Assembly (NCBI GenBank): GCA_035315345.1
Contig: DATFYA010000161.1
Location: forward strand, 1-64,000
Reading direction: 5' to 3'
Length of the DNA stretch: 64,000 bases
DNA from: Candidatus Methylomirabilota bacterium
GTDB lineage: Bacteria; Methylomirabilota; Methylomirabilia; Rokubacteriales; CSP1-6
Shown here: positions 42,802 to 52,082 of the stretch, one piece after another
How positions within the stretch are numbered: the first letter of the stretch is position 1
How the letters are laid out: each line of letters begins with the position of its first letter
Made by a program: the position numbers and the translations under genes
The notes under the pieces: generated by a model
Told to the model about the DNA's origin: nothing
What the model saw: only the letters and a program-made list of their open reading frames with translations
Databases searched by the model: none

Positions 42802-43443
42802 TCAAACGGAACTTGGCCGTGAGCCGCGCGGCTGACAGTTCGCGACGTATTCCTGGAGGCGCGTGAACTCCTTGCCGTCGAGATTCGTGAAGACGAGCAC
42901 CGCGCCACCCTCATAGGCCTCCCACACCAGCGCGGGCAACCGCAGCCGATCGAGACCCGCGCGCGCGGGCAGCTCGATCACCACCACGTCGCCCTCGACC
43001 AGCGGCTGATCGGTAGCCACGCGGCCGCCCGACGCGCTGAGATCCACCGTGTGGCCGCCCGCGCTGCCCGCCGAGCCGCCTTCCACCCGGATGGGCAGGC
43101 TGACCGGCACGCGGGGGAATCGACGGCGCATGTCGCCGCGGGAGACGAACGGGGTGACCCGGCCCGCCGGTGAGTCCGACATCTTGAGGAACCCGACGCC
43201 GACGCTCTCCGCGTCGCGTCGCACCACGGTGCCCACCATCTCGAGCCGGCCGGCGTCGCCCGGCATCGTGACGCGTACCGTGACGATGCTGTTCACCGTC
43301 GCCTCGGTCTGGGATCGCACCTTCATCCCGGACAGGCTCAGGTTGACCACCTCGCCCGAGACGACCCGTCCGTCGGTAGTCTCCACGGTGGCCGGCCAGG
43401 CCGCCGCCGCTCTCGGAAAGGATCGCCGATCGTGGCCGCTCAC
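42802..43443 (-). CDS. Tandem PilZ-domain protein (c-di-GMP receptor candidate)
   Basis: This 213-residue protein contains two PilZ domains. Domain 1 has RRSFPR (residues 6-11) and NLSLSG in place of DxSxxG. Domain 2 has RRRFPR and DLSASG, a full c-di-GMP motif. The GTG start has a perfect AGGAGG ribosome site five bases before it. It ends 23 bases before the FadR-like TetR gene and could link c-di-GMP to lipid genes if co-transcribed. GGDEF-EAL proteins are elsewhere in the window. No enzymatic domain or membrane segment is seen. Confidence 0.87.
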   Translation of the reverse strand: MSGHDRRSFPRAAAAWPATVETTDGRVVSGEVVNLSLSGMKVRSQTEATVNSIVTVRVTMPGDAGRLEMVGTVVRRDAESVGVGFLKMSDSPAGRVTPFVSRGDMRRRFPRVPVSLPIRVEGGSAGSAGGHTVDLSASGGRVATDQPLVEGDVVVIELPARAGLDRLRLPALVWEAYEGGAVLVFTNLDGKEFTRLQEYVANCQPRGSRPSSV

Positions 43444-43593
43444 TCGCGCCTCCTGATGGTGATGGCCCGCCCTCGAACGGCCGCGGGCTCGCACGCCGTC
43501 CACGACCCTGACGCGTCCGGGGGCTCGCTGTCAACTCCGACTCCGCGCCCGGCGCCTTGACGCGCTCGGGACCGACGCGTACGATCCCGCACC

Positions 43594-44529
43594 ATGACGA
43601 TCAAGTACCGCATCGGCATCATGCCGGGACCGTGGCCGCCTGGCCGCGGCGGCGCCGCGTTCCTGTGGACGCTGTGCGAGATGCTCGAGCGGAGCGACGT
43701 CGATTCGATCTGGCTCTCCGACCGGCTCTCCTCGCCCGCCCCCGTCCCGGAGGTGATGACCACGCTCGCCGCCATCGGGGCCCGCACCACCCGGCTGAAG
43801 TTCGGTCCGAGCGTGGTCGTCCTGCCCTACCGGACGCCGGTGGTCTGCGCGAAGGAGATGGCCACGGTGGACTGGCTCTCGCAGGGACGACTGTTCCCCG
43901 CGGTCGGCGTCGGGGTCGAGCTGCCGCGCGAGTTCGAGGCCTCGGGCGTCGCGTTCGCCCAGCGCGGGCGCCGGACCGACGAGGCCATCCGGGTGATCCG
44001 GATGTTGTGGACGCAAGACGAGGTGACCTTTCAGGGCGAGTTCTTCAAGCTCGACCGCATCTCCGTCTTCCCCAAGCCCTGGCAGACCCCGCCGCCCATC
44101 TGGATCGGCGGCAAGAGCGAGGCGGCGATGCGGCGCACCGCGCGCCTCGGCGATGGCTGGATCCCGTCCTTCATCACGCCGGACGAGATGCGCGCGGGCA
44201 TCCAGAAGGTGCAGGACCTGGCCGCGGCCGAAGGCCGTCAGGTGCCCGAGGACCATTTCGGCACCCTGATCAACTACGCGGTCGCCGACCGCGAGGACGC
44301 GGCGCACGCGATGGCCCAGCCCTTCATCCCTCGCGGCCGCGTGGACGAGGCCACCATGCGCCAGTGCACCGCCTTCGGTCCGGTGGGCCGGCTGCTGGAG
44401 CGGGTCGAGGAGTACGTCAAGGCGGGCGCCTCCAAGTTCATCCTGCGACCGCTCGCTCCCGCCGACCGCATGCTCGAGCAGCTGGGCATCGTGGCCGAGC
44501 ACGTCTGCCCGGAGTATCACCGCCGCTGA
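43594..44529 (+). CDS. LLM-class flavin (possibly F420)-dependent oxidoreductase
   Basis: This 311-residue TIM-barrel protein is of the luciferase-like monooxygenase superfamily: SDVDSIWLSDRLSSP, TTRLKFGPSVVVLPYRTPVVCAKEMATVDWLSQGR, GVGVELPREFEASGV, and IWIGGKSEAAMRRTARLGDGWIP. This group includes F420-dependent reductases and FMN monooxygenases, and the cofactor cannot be fixed from motifs alone. The substrate is unknown. It stands alone on the plus strand before the SppA-like gene. Confidence 0.88.
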   Translation: MTIKYRIGIMPGPWPPGRGGAAFLWTLCEMLERSDVDSIWLSDRLSSPAPVPEVMTTLAAIGARTTRLKFGPSVVVLPYRTPVVCAKEMATVDWLSQGRLFPAVGVGVELPREFEASGVAFAQRGRRTDEAIRVIRMLWTQDEVTFQGEFFKLDRISVFPKPWQTPPPIWIGGKSEAAMRRTARLGDGWIPSFITPDEMRAGIQKVQDLAAAEGRQVPEDHFGTLINYAVADREDAAHAMAQPFIPRGRVDEATMRQCTAFGPVGRLLERVEEYVKAGASKFILRPLAPADRMLEQLGIVAEHVCPEYHRR

Positions 44530-44578
44530 GCGACCCACGGGGCTAGGCCCCGGCCGCACCCACCCGTATACTGCCGCC

Positions 44579-45541
44579 ATGCGCCGCCTGCCCGTTCTCG
44601 CCGTCGCGATGCTGCTCGTGGTGTCCGGATGCTCGCTGATCACGCTCGACCTCCAGCCCCGGATCCGGCCGCTCGAGGAGGAGACCGTCGAGGGCAAGGG
44701 CCCGAGCAAGATCCTGTTGCTCGATCTCTCCGGCGTTCTCTCCGAGGACGTGACGAGCTTCTCGATCGGCGCCCCGCCTCCCCGCGTGCCCCTGATCGCG
44801 CGCGTGCGGGAGGAGCTGCAGAAGGCGGAGGAGGACGAGCACGTCCGCGCCCTGATCGTTCGGATCAACAGCCCGGGCGGCACCATCACCGCCTCCGACG
44901 TGCTCTATCACGAGCTGCTCACCTTCAAGAGCCGCAAGAAGGTGCCGGTGATCGCCGCCATCATGGACGTGGGCGCCTCCGGGGGCTACTACGCGGCCCT
45001 CGCCGCCGACACCATCGTCGCCAACCCCACCACCATCACCGGCAGCATCGGCGTGGTGATGGTCACGGTCAACGCGCAGGGGCTGCTCGAGAAGATCGGC
45101 GTGGCTCCCCTGGCCATCAAGTCCGGACCCATGAAGGACGCGGGCTCGCCGTTCCGCTCGATGACCGAGCCGGAGCGGGCGGTGTTCCAGGGCATCATCG
45201 ACGACATGTACGGCCGCTTCCTGAGCCTCATCGTGCAGTCGCGCAAGCTGCCCGAGGACCGCGTGCGCGCCGCCGCCGACGGCCGCGTCTATACCGCCGA
45301 GCAGGCGCTGCGTCTGGGCCTGGTGGACCGGATCGGCTATCTGGAGGACGTGGTGTCGCTGGCGAAGGAGAAGGCGGGGGTGAGCGAGGCGCGGGTGATC
45401 ATGTACCACCGGCCGAAGGAGTACCGCACGAACATCTACTCGGCCACCCCCGCGGCCTCGACCGCGGAGAGCACGCTGGCCCAGTTCGCGGCCGCGCTGG
45501 GCGGCGGCGGCCCGCGCTTCCTGTATCTCTGGTGGCCCTGA
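44579..45541 (+). CDS. sppA: Lipoprotein S49 peptidase, SppA-like
   Basis: This 320-residue protein has a lipoprotein signal (VAMLLVVSGC, Cys18) and a single S49 peptidase domain. DVGASGGYYAALAA holds nucleophile Ser134. A catalytic lysine is in IKSGPMKDAGSP: Lys186 lies 52 residues on, the spacing of Bacillus SppA, and Lys181 is the alternative. INSPGG forms the oxyanion strand. It probably degrades cleaved signal peptides in the membrane. Lipid anchoring is unusual, as most SppA have a membrane helix. It ends 7 bases before the convergent Fis-type gene. Confidence 0.9.
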   Translation: MRRLPVLAVAMLLVVSGCSLITLDLQPRIRPLEEETVEGKGPSKILLLDLSGVLSEDVTSFSIGAPPPRVPLIARVREELQKAEEDEHVRALIVRINSPGGTITASDVLYHELLTFKSRKKVPVIAAIMDVGASGGYYAALAADTIVANPTTITGSIGVVMVTVNAQGLLEKIGVAPLAIKSGPMKDAGSPFRSMTEPERAVFQGIIDDMYGRFLSLIVQSRKLPEDRVRAAADGRVYTAEQALRLGLVDRIGYLEDVVSLAKEKAGVSEARVIMYHRPKEYRTNIYSATPAASTAESTLAQFAAALGGGGPRFLYLWWP

Positions 45542-45548
45542 TCGCGCG

Positions 45549-45797
45549 CTATCCCTGAGCGAAGAACTCCTGCGCCGAGATGCCGTAGTGCCGCATCTTG
45601 GCGTGGAGCGTGGTGTAGTTGGTCTGCAGCAGCCGGGCCGCGCGGCTCTTGTTGCCGTGCGTGAGCCCCAGCGCGTGGCGGATCGCTTCGACCTCGGCGC
45701 GGGTCACCGCGTGGGTGACGATCCGGCGTAGCGCGAACCCGCTGGCGCGGACGGACGTGGCGGCCGGTTCCACGGCCGCGACCTCGACACTGCTCAT
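45549..45797 (-). CDS. Stand-alone Fis-type HTH protein, paralogue of the adjacent activator's DNA-binding domain
   Basis: This 82-residue protein consists of a short N-terminal tail and a Fis/NtrC-type HTH. EVEAIRHALGLTHGNKSRAA, then RLLQTNYTTLHAKMRHYGIS, are identical at about 30 of 45 positions to the C-terminal domain of the NtrC-type activator at 46015-47406. There is no receiver or AAA+ domain. The start is MSSVEV, behind GGAGGGCAGGT. A close sigma-54 promoter match lies 50 bases upstream. It probably arose by duplication. It could bind the activator's sites and compete with it, or act as a nucleoid-type protein. Confidence 0.8.
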   Translation of the reverse strand: MSSVEVAAVEPAATSVRASGFALRRIVTHAVTRAEVEAIRHALGLTHGNKSRAARLLQTNYTTLHAKMRHYGISAQEFFAQG

Positions 45798-45845
45798 ACC
45801 TGCCCTCCGTCGATGATCGGTCGCCTTCCTTGCCGGCGAAGTCAG

Positions 45846-45861
45846 GGCAAGCGCGATGCCA
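45846..45861 (-). promoter_or_regulatory. Sigma-54 (-24/-12) promoter of the Fis-type gene
   Basis: Minus strand reads TGGCATC, four bases, TTGCC. The GG and GC pairs are spaced exactly by ten bases, and nine of the main consensus positions match. The leader to the ATG at 45797 would be about 38 bases. A sigma-54 activator gene is the neighbouring upstream gene. Confidence 0.65.
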
Positions 45862-45879
45862 CCCGCGGCGTGCGAGCGC

Positions 45880-45900
45880 GTGGCGAATGAATGTCGCCAC
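45880..45900. promoter_or_regulatory. Inverted repeat upstream of the sigma-54 promoter
   Basis: GTGGCGA (45880-45886) and TCGCCAC (45894-45900) around 7 bases, about 20 bases upstream of the -24 element. It shares the half-site TGGCG/CGCCA with the repeat at 45978-45997. It may be the activator's or the Fis-type protein's binding site. Confidence 0.45.
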
Positions 45901-45977
45901 TTGTCGTGCAGTCGCGGCGGCCGACCACGGGGCAGGCCGATGGGTGAAGCGGACGGGCTAGCGAAGGCGCCCCACAA

Positions 45978-45997
45978 CTATGGCGGGCGCGCCATAG
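45978..45997. other. 20-bp palindrome just after the activator gene
   Basis: CTATGGCG and CGCCATAG, perfect 8-bp arms with a 4-base centre, begin 18 bases past the activator stop. It is either a terminator hairpin (no T-run) or an upstream activator site for the Fis-type gene, at about 120-140 bases from its -24 element, the usual enhancer range. Confidence 0.5.
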
Positions 45998-46014
45998 GAG
46001 CCGCGCGATGGCGG

Positions 46015-47406
<1,392 letters not shown>

Positions 47407-47410
47407 CAGG

Positions 47411-48253
47411 TCATCCCGTGGCTCGGAGCTGGTAGATCGCGACGTGGCGGATCGCGGCCACCGGGCGCGCGCCCGCGGCGAGCAGGAGCAGATCCAGCTC
47501 CACGAATTCGTGCCCCTTGCCCTGGAAGAGATTCTTCACCCGGGCGCGCATCTCGAGGGGCTGCCCCACGCGCGGCACGCTCAGATGCCGGCCGTGACTC
47601 TCCACGTGGATCCACGGGCTGACACGCACGTTGCGGTCGAGCGCGCGGTTGGCCTGCTCGAGATAGATCCCGGGATGCGCGGGGGCGTCGGCGCCGCGGT
47701 AGATCGGCAGCCGATCGCCGACCTTCAAGAGGAAGGCGTCGAGCACCGTTCGGTCCAGCTGCAGGCGCGGCGTACCCAGCACGGCGCGGCTCTCGAGCGC
47801 GGCGCGGCTGGCCGGCGGGCGCTCCGCGGGCAGCGGGGCCGCGGGATACGCGGCCACGTCCGGCAGCGGCAGCAGCGGGCCCAGCGGCATGCCCATGGTC
47901 GCGGTCGCGCAGACCTCGTCCTGAGCGTTCACCACGCGGGCCTGGATGGTGACCTCGTCGCGAGAATGCGCGGCCACGCTGGTCCGCACCGTCACCTCTT
48001 CTCCGAAGTACACCGGCTTGGCGAAGCGCACCGAGAACGTGCCGTGATCGAGCCACGCGCCGCCGAGTGACGCGACCACCGGGTGCGTCATCCACGAGTA
48101 CACGGTGACGCCGGGCACCAGCCCGCCGCGGAAGCCGAACGCGCGAGCCAGCGAGTCCTCGTGGATCTTGTTCTCCCACGCGTCGGATGTCGCGACCGCG
48201 CTCACCCGATACTCGGGAAGCGCGGTCCCCACCACCAGCGCCTCCAGGCTCAT
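47411..48253 (-). CDS. Hotdog-fold MaoC-like dehydratase-family protein
   Basis: This 280-residue double hotdog protein has WENKIHEDSLARAFGFRGGLVPGVTVYSWMTHPVV in the first half, a MaoC-like active-site arrangement, and GTFSVRFAKPVYFGEEVTVRTSV. The C-terminal half is more divergent (HVESHGRHLSVPRVGQPLEMRARV). It probably acts on acyl-CoA or acyl-carrier substrates. Its ATG overlaps the stop of the FecR-like gene (ATGA at 48250-48253). It lies 4 bases before the NtrC-type activator gene. Confidence 0.78.
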   Translation of the reverse strand: MSLEALVVGTALPEYRVSAVATSDAWENKIHEDSLARAFGFRGGLVPGVTVYSWMTHPVVASLGGAWLDHGTFSVRFAKPVYFGEEVTVRTSVAAHSRDEVTIQARVVNAQDEVCATATMGMPLGPLLPLPDVAAYPAAPLPAERPPASRAALESRAVLGTPRLQLDRTVLDAFLLKVGDRLPIYRGADAPAHPGIYLEQANRALDRNVRVSPWIHVESHGRHLSVPRVGQPLEMRARVKNLFQGKGHEFVELDLLLLAAGARPVAAIRHVAIYQLRATG

Positions 48254-48918
48254 GGCCCCGATTTCTGGCCGCCGTAGCCGCCCGCGAAGTCCTGGTCCGC
48301 GTTCCACCGCACCCACGTCGCTTCCACCGGGTCGACGACCAGCTTCGCGGGAGGCCCGGGCACCCCGGACGCCGGCACGAAGAGCTGCTGCTGCCCGCTC
48401 ACGGTTTGCTGCCACTGGCGATCCGGTCCGGCGCACATGGCGGTGCCGTGATGGACCTGGATCAGGAGCGAACCGTCGGGATTGCGGCGGATGCCGACGC
48501 CGCCCTCGCGCGGGACGATCACCGCCGGGCCTGCCCGCACCTCCACCTGGGTCGATTCGCCGCCGGGCATCACCGCCACCCACATCCAGCCGTAGTCGAA
48601 CCGCACCCGCGTCGGCGCGCCGTCGGAGCCGGACGGCAGCGCGATCTGCGATCGGGAGCCCAGACGCAGCGCCTGCCCGCTGCCCGTCTTGAGCGTGACC
48701 CGGCCGCCCGACTGCGTGCGCACGCTGTCGCCCTGGCCCACCTCGGCTCGCAGGGCGGCCGAGGTCCAGGTCGGCGTGTCCTTCTTGTAGAGCTCGGCGA
48801 TCCCGCCGAGGGTGACGATCCGGGCCGGCAGCTCACGCGGCTGCCCCCACGCGGAGCCGGAGAGCGCGACGAGGATGATGGTCCCACCGAGCACCGCCGG
48901 CCGCATGATTCCGGGCAC
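48250..48918 (-). CDS. FecR-like exported protein
   Basis: This 222-residue protein has a Sec signal (AVLGGTIILVALSGSAWG) and a FecR-type beta domain: VTLGGIAELYKKDTPTWTSAALRAEVGQGDSVRTQSGGRVTLKTGSGQALRLGSRSQIAL. The FecR fold occurs in surface and sigma-regulator proteins, here without a transmembrane partner. I choose the GTG at 48918 because GGAGG lies 7 bases before it. The ATG at 48906 is the alternative and gives the same mature protein. Located between the small Cys protein and hotdog genes in one operon. Confidence 0.72.
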   Translation of the reverse strand: MPGIMRPAVLGGTIILVALSGSAWGQPRELPARIVTLGGIAELYKKDTPTWTSAALRAEVGQGDSVRTQSGGRVTLKTGSGQALRLGSRSQIALPSGSDGAPTRVRFDYGWMWVAVMPGGESTQVEVRAGPAVIVPREGGVGIRRNPDGSLLIQVHHGTAMCAGPDRQWQQTVSGQQQLFVPASGVPGPPAKLVVDPVEATWVRWNADQDFAGGYGGQKSGP

Positions 48919-48920
48919 GC

Positions 48921-49121
48921 TCAGACCTCCGTGGACCTGGGCTGATATCCCGGACAGCCTAGCACGGGCAGGCGTGGATACTTCGCAAACGCCGCGTCCC
49001 GGGCGGACAGCGAGCACATCCAGAACTCGGATCGGCGGTCCGACACGATGCGACGCGCGTGCACGCACGTCGCGCACAGGCCGATCGACCGATCGGGCGA
49101 CGGCGCGCGCGGCTCTTTCAA
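48921..49121 (-). CDS. Small cysteine-rich protein, possible zinc ribbon
   Basis: This 66-residue protein has GLCATCVHARRIVSDRRSEFWMCSLSARD and a final LPVLGCPGY. The four cysteines (CxxC, then single C and C) look like a zinc- or FeS-binding site. The pattern SxFxxC with KYPRLPVLxC recurs in small uncharacterised proteins I have seen in bacteria. It stops 3 bases before the FecR-like start and begins 15 bases after the enoyl-CoA hydratase gene, so it belongs to the same unit. Function unknown. Confidence 0.7.
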   Translation of the reverse strand: MKEPRAPSPDRSIGLCATCVHARRIVSDRRSEFWMCSLSARDAAFAKYPRLPVLGCPGYQPRSTEV

Positions 49122-49136
49122 CGACGGTCCACGCGG

Positions 49137-49919
49137 CTAGCGGCCGGTCCAGCGCGGGGCGCGCTTCTCGAAGAACGCGGCGATGCCCTCGCGGGCGTCG
49201 TCGGAGAGGGCCACCAGCGTGATCATCTCGCGCAGGTAGCGCAACGCCGCGCCGTACTCCATGTCGGGCACCATCGAGGCCGCCTCCTTGGCGAGCCCCA
49301 GCGCGGTCGGCGAGTAGCCGGCCAGGGTGGCGGCCAGCGCACTCACCGACGACTCCAGATCCCCGGGCGGCACGACTCGGCTGACCAGTCCCATCTCGTA
49401 GGCTTCGCGCGCGGTCACCGGCTCGCCGCTCAGGATCATCAGCATCGCTCGCTTGCGTCCCACCGCGCGCAGGATCGGCGCCATCACCACGAGCGGCAAC
49501 AGCCCCACCCGGATCTCGGGCAGCCCGAAGACCGCGTCGTCGGCCGCGACCACGACGTCGCATCCCGCGGCGAGCCCGCAGCCGCCGGCCAGGGCGTAGC
49601 CGCGCACCTGCGCGATGATCGGCGTGCGCATGCGGGCCATGTACTCGAGGATGCGCGCGAGGCCGCCGAAGGACTCGCGCGCCTGCAGGGTGGTGCCCCG
49701 GTCGGCCACCCCCTTGAGGTCGGCACCGGCGCAGAAGGCGCGATCCCCGGCGCCGCGCAGGACGATCGCGCGGGCGGCCACGTCGTCCTCGAGCCGCCGC
49801 AGGGCCGCGTCGAGCGCCGCGAGCATGGCCGGGTTCAGCGCGTTGCGCACCGAGGGCCGGTTCAGGGTCACGCGCGCCACGCCGTCCGCGATGTCCACCA
49901 GGACGGGGGCCTCGCTCAC
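49137..49919 (-). CDS. Enoyl-CoA hydratase/isomerase family protein
   Basis: This 260-residue crotonase has VARVTLNRPSVRNALNPAMLAAL, GDRAFCAGADLKGVADRG as oxyanion loop 1 and QVRGYALAGGCGLAAGCDVVVAADDAVFGLPEIRVGLLP with the second loop and a catalytic Glu candidate. It ends with FFEKRAPRWTGR. It starts at GTG 49919, overlapping the NUDIX stop as GTGA. Substrate unknown. Linked by coupling to CoA-recycling and sirtuin genes. Confidence 0.9.
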   Translation of the reverse strand: MSEAPVLVDIADGVARVTLNRPSVRNALNPAMLAALDAALRRLEDDVAARAIVLRGAGDRAFCAGADLKGVADRGTTLQARESFGGLARILEYMARMRTPIIAQVRGYALAGGCGLAAGCDVVVAADDAVFGLPEIRVGLLPLVVMAPILRAVGRKRAMLMILSGEPVTAREAYEMGLVSRVVPPGDLESSVSALAATLAGYSPTALGLAKEAASMVPDMEYGAALRYLREMITLVALSDDAREGIAAFFEKRAPRWTGR

Positions 49920-50521
49920 GGGGGCGACTCCGGCTCGTCGAGCAGGGCGAGGAACTGGCTCAGGATGCGCGCGGTGGCGCCCCAGATGACGTCGGCGGGC
50001 GAGACGTCGTAGAACAGCACCGGATGCGGCTCGCCGTTGCGCTCCCAGATCTCGGTGCGGAAGATGGACGGATCCCGCAGCGTCTGCAGCGACACCTCCA
50101 GCACCCGCTCGATCTCGCGGCCGTCGGGGCGAAGCTCCACCGGATCGCGCACGATGCCCACCACCGGCGTGATGATGAAGTTGGTGGCGCGGGTCGGGGT
50201 GTCGTCGAGCAACCCCAGCACCTCCACCGCCTCCGCGGGCAGATGGATCTCCTCCCACGCCTCGCGCAAGGCGGTCTCCACGCGCGACCCGTCGCGCACG
50301 TCGACGATGCCGCCCGGAAACGAGAACTGGCCCTTGTGGTGCGGCACGCTCCCGGTCTTCTTGGTGAACAGCAGATGAGGCCCACCGCGATCGGTGATCG
50401 GCACCAGCACCGCGGCCGATACTAGGTCGCTCTGATCCAGCGCGACCCGCGGCCTGCGGCTGAGCCCGGCATCGAGCCGCCGACGGAGCGCCTCGAGACC
50501 GATCGGCGGGGGCGCGCTCAC
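49916..50521 (-). CDS. NUDIX hydrolase, CoA pyrophosphatase (NudL/CoAse) type
   Basis: This 201-residue protein has SVPHHKGQFSFPGGIVDVRD before the Nudix box GSRVETALREAWEEIHL. The LLFTKKTxxVxxHxGQxxFPGG stretch is the CoA-type marker of UPF0035/NudL. These split CoA or acyl-CoA to 3',5'-ADP and phosphopantetheine products. The Nudix box is complete enough for activity (REAWEE). It starts at GTG 50521, overlapping the upstream TGA. It may control CoA or acyl-CoA levels in this acyl metabolism operon. Confidence 0.9.
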   Translation of the reverse strand: MSAPPPIGLEALRRRLDAGLSRRPRVALDQSDLVSAAVLVPITDRGGPHLLFTKKTGSVPHHKGQFSFPGGIVDVRDGSRVETALREAWEEIHLPAEAVEVLGLLDDTPTRATNFIITPVVGIVRDPVELRPDGREIERVLEVSLQTLRDPSIFRTEIWERNGEPHPVLFYDVSPADVIWGATARILSQFLALLDEPESPP

Positions 50522-51285
50522 ACGAAGCGGCAGGCCACGGAGCCGAGTCGCGTGAAGGAGGCGCGAACGGATTGGCCGGCGGTGGGCCGCAGCACCTTGG
50601 AGATGGAGCCGGTGAGCACCACCTCGCCCGCGCGCAGGCCGCGCCCCATCCGGCCGAGGGTGTTGGCCGCCCATGCCAGCGACACCAGCGGGTTGCCCAG
50701 CACCTCCGCGGCGGTCCGGGTGGCCACGATCTGGCCGTCCTGCTCGAAGACCACGCCTTCCAGCGCGAGGTCGATACCGGTCACCGGGGTGAGCGGCCGG
50801 CCGAGCACGATCGCGTTGGTGTACACGCCGTCGGCGATCACGTCGGGGCCGCGCGGCGTGCCGCTCAGGCGGAAGTCGATCAGCTCGAACGACGGCATCG
50901 CGCCCTCCACCGCGAGCAGCGCGGAGGCGATGGTCACTCCGGGGCCGGCCAAGTCCGATTTGAGCAAGAACGCCACCTCCACCTCGACACCGATCGCGAT
51001 GAAGCGGGAGAGCGGGACCGCATCGCCGCTTCCGTAGACTCCCGAGCCCAGCATGAAGCCGAGCACCGGCTCGGTCAGTCCGTGACGCTCCTGCAACGCC
51101 GCGGTCGTGAAGCCGACCTTGTAGCCCACGACCCGGTCGCCCCGGCCGACGAGCGCCTGTTCGAGCTGGCGCTGGAGCCCGTACGCCTGGTCGAGGGTGA
51201 GATCGGGCGTCGACACGCTCAATGGCGCGCTGACCTGCCCGCCGAGACGGCCCTGCAGCAGGCGCTCCACCAGCGCCGCGGTCAT
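50518..51285 (-). CDS. 2-keto-4-pentenoate hydratase (FAH-superfamily, MhpD-like)
   Basis: This 255-residue hydratase has YGLQRQLEQALVGRGDRVVGYKVGFTTAALQERHGLTEPVLGFM at residues 35-80. The metal-binding carboxylates are in GVEVEVAFLL, and the C-terminal pattern is AGEVVLTGSISKVLRPTAGQSVRASF. It likely hydrates 2-hydroxypentadienoate-type acids in meta-cleavage pathways, or related keto acids. The ATG at 51285 overlaps the sirtuin stop (ATGA). Other genes of an aromatic pathway are absent here, so the role is open. Confidence 0.87.
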   Translation of the reverse strand: MTAALVERLLQGRLGGQVSAPLSVSTPDLTLDQAYGLQRQLEQALVGRGDRVVGYKVGFTTAALQERHGLTEPVLGFMLGSGVYGSGDAVPLSRFIAIGVEVEVAFLLKSDLAGPGVTIASALLAVEGAMPSFELIDFRLSGTPRGPDVIADGVYTNAIVLGRPLTPVTGIDLALEGVVFEQDGQIVATRTAAEVLGNPLVSLAWAANTLGRMGRGLRAGEVVLTGSISKVLRPTAGQSVRASFTRLGSVACRFV

Positions 51286-52082
51286 GGCACCGCGGAGCCA
51301 TCGGCACGCGCCGATCGCGCGTGCACCCGCTCGACGACCTCCGACAGCACGGACGCGGCGCTGCCCCGGATCACCAGGTCGGCCTGTGCGTCGTGCGGCG
51401 TCTCGGTCAGATTGACGATGGCCAGGGTGGCGCCCGCGTCCTTGGCGTGCAGCGGCATGTACGCAGCCGGATACACCACGAGCGACGACCCGACCACGAT
51501 GAAGAGATCCGCGGCGCGGGCCCGCCGCTCCGCCGCCTCGAGCTCCACCCGCGGCATCGCCTCGCCGAACATGATGGTGCGCGGCTTGATGATGCCGCCG
51601 CAGGGCGGGTCGCACGCGGGGATCGCCACGCCCGCCTCGAGCCAGCCCTGGATGACGTCGCGCTCGTACGACCGCTCACACGTCAGACACCGGGCCTGGG
51701 TCGCGTTGCCGTGCAGCTCGATCACCCGGTCCGCGGGCAGTCCCGCGCGCTGATGGAGGTTGTCGATGTTCTGGGTGATCACGCAGTCCAGCTGCCCGAG
51801 TCGCCACAGGGTCACCAGCGCGTGGTGCCCGGGATTCGGCTCGGCGCGGCGGATCACCGGGAACGTCGTGCGTCCCAGCTCCCAGTAGCGGCGGCGCCCC
51901 GCCTCGCCCTTCATGAAGTTCTGGAAGGTGAACTCGCTGGGATCGAATCGGTCCCACACCCCGCCCGGGCTCCGAAAATCCGGTATGCCCGACTCGGTGC
52001 TGACTCCGGCGCCGGTGAAGACGACAATCCGGGACGAATTCCGGACCAGCTCGGTGAGGTGATCGACCGGCGATCCGCTCAC
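51282..52082 (-). CDS. cobB: Sirtuin NAD-dependent protein deacylase
   Basis: This 266-residue Sir2 has GAGVSTESGIPDFRSPGGVWDRF (GAG at 24-26), QNIDNLH (104-110), the catalytic His124 in IELHGN, and a zinc site of Cys132, Cys135, Cys157, Cys161. It removes acyl groups from lysines with NAD. The YxxR pair seen in desuccinylases is not clear here. It starts at GTG 52082, overlapping the TAG of the upstream Lys-rich gene (TAGTG). This gene order raises the possibility that the Lys-rich protein is its substrate. Confidence 0.94.
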   Translation of the reverse strand: MSGSPVDHLTELVRNSSRIVVFTGAGVSTESGIPDFRSPGGVWDRFDPSEFTFQNFMKGEAGRRRYWELGRTTFPVIRRAEPNPGHHALVTLWRLGQLDCVITQNIDNLHQRAGLPADRVIELHGNATQARCLTCERSYERDVIQGWLEAGVAIPACDPPCGGIIKPRTIMFGEAMPRVELEAAERRARAADLFIVVGSSLVVYPAAYMPLHAKDAGATLAIVNLTETPHDAQADLVIRGSAASVLSEVVERVHARSARADGSAVP

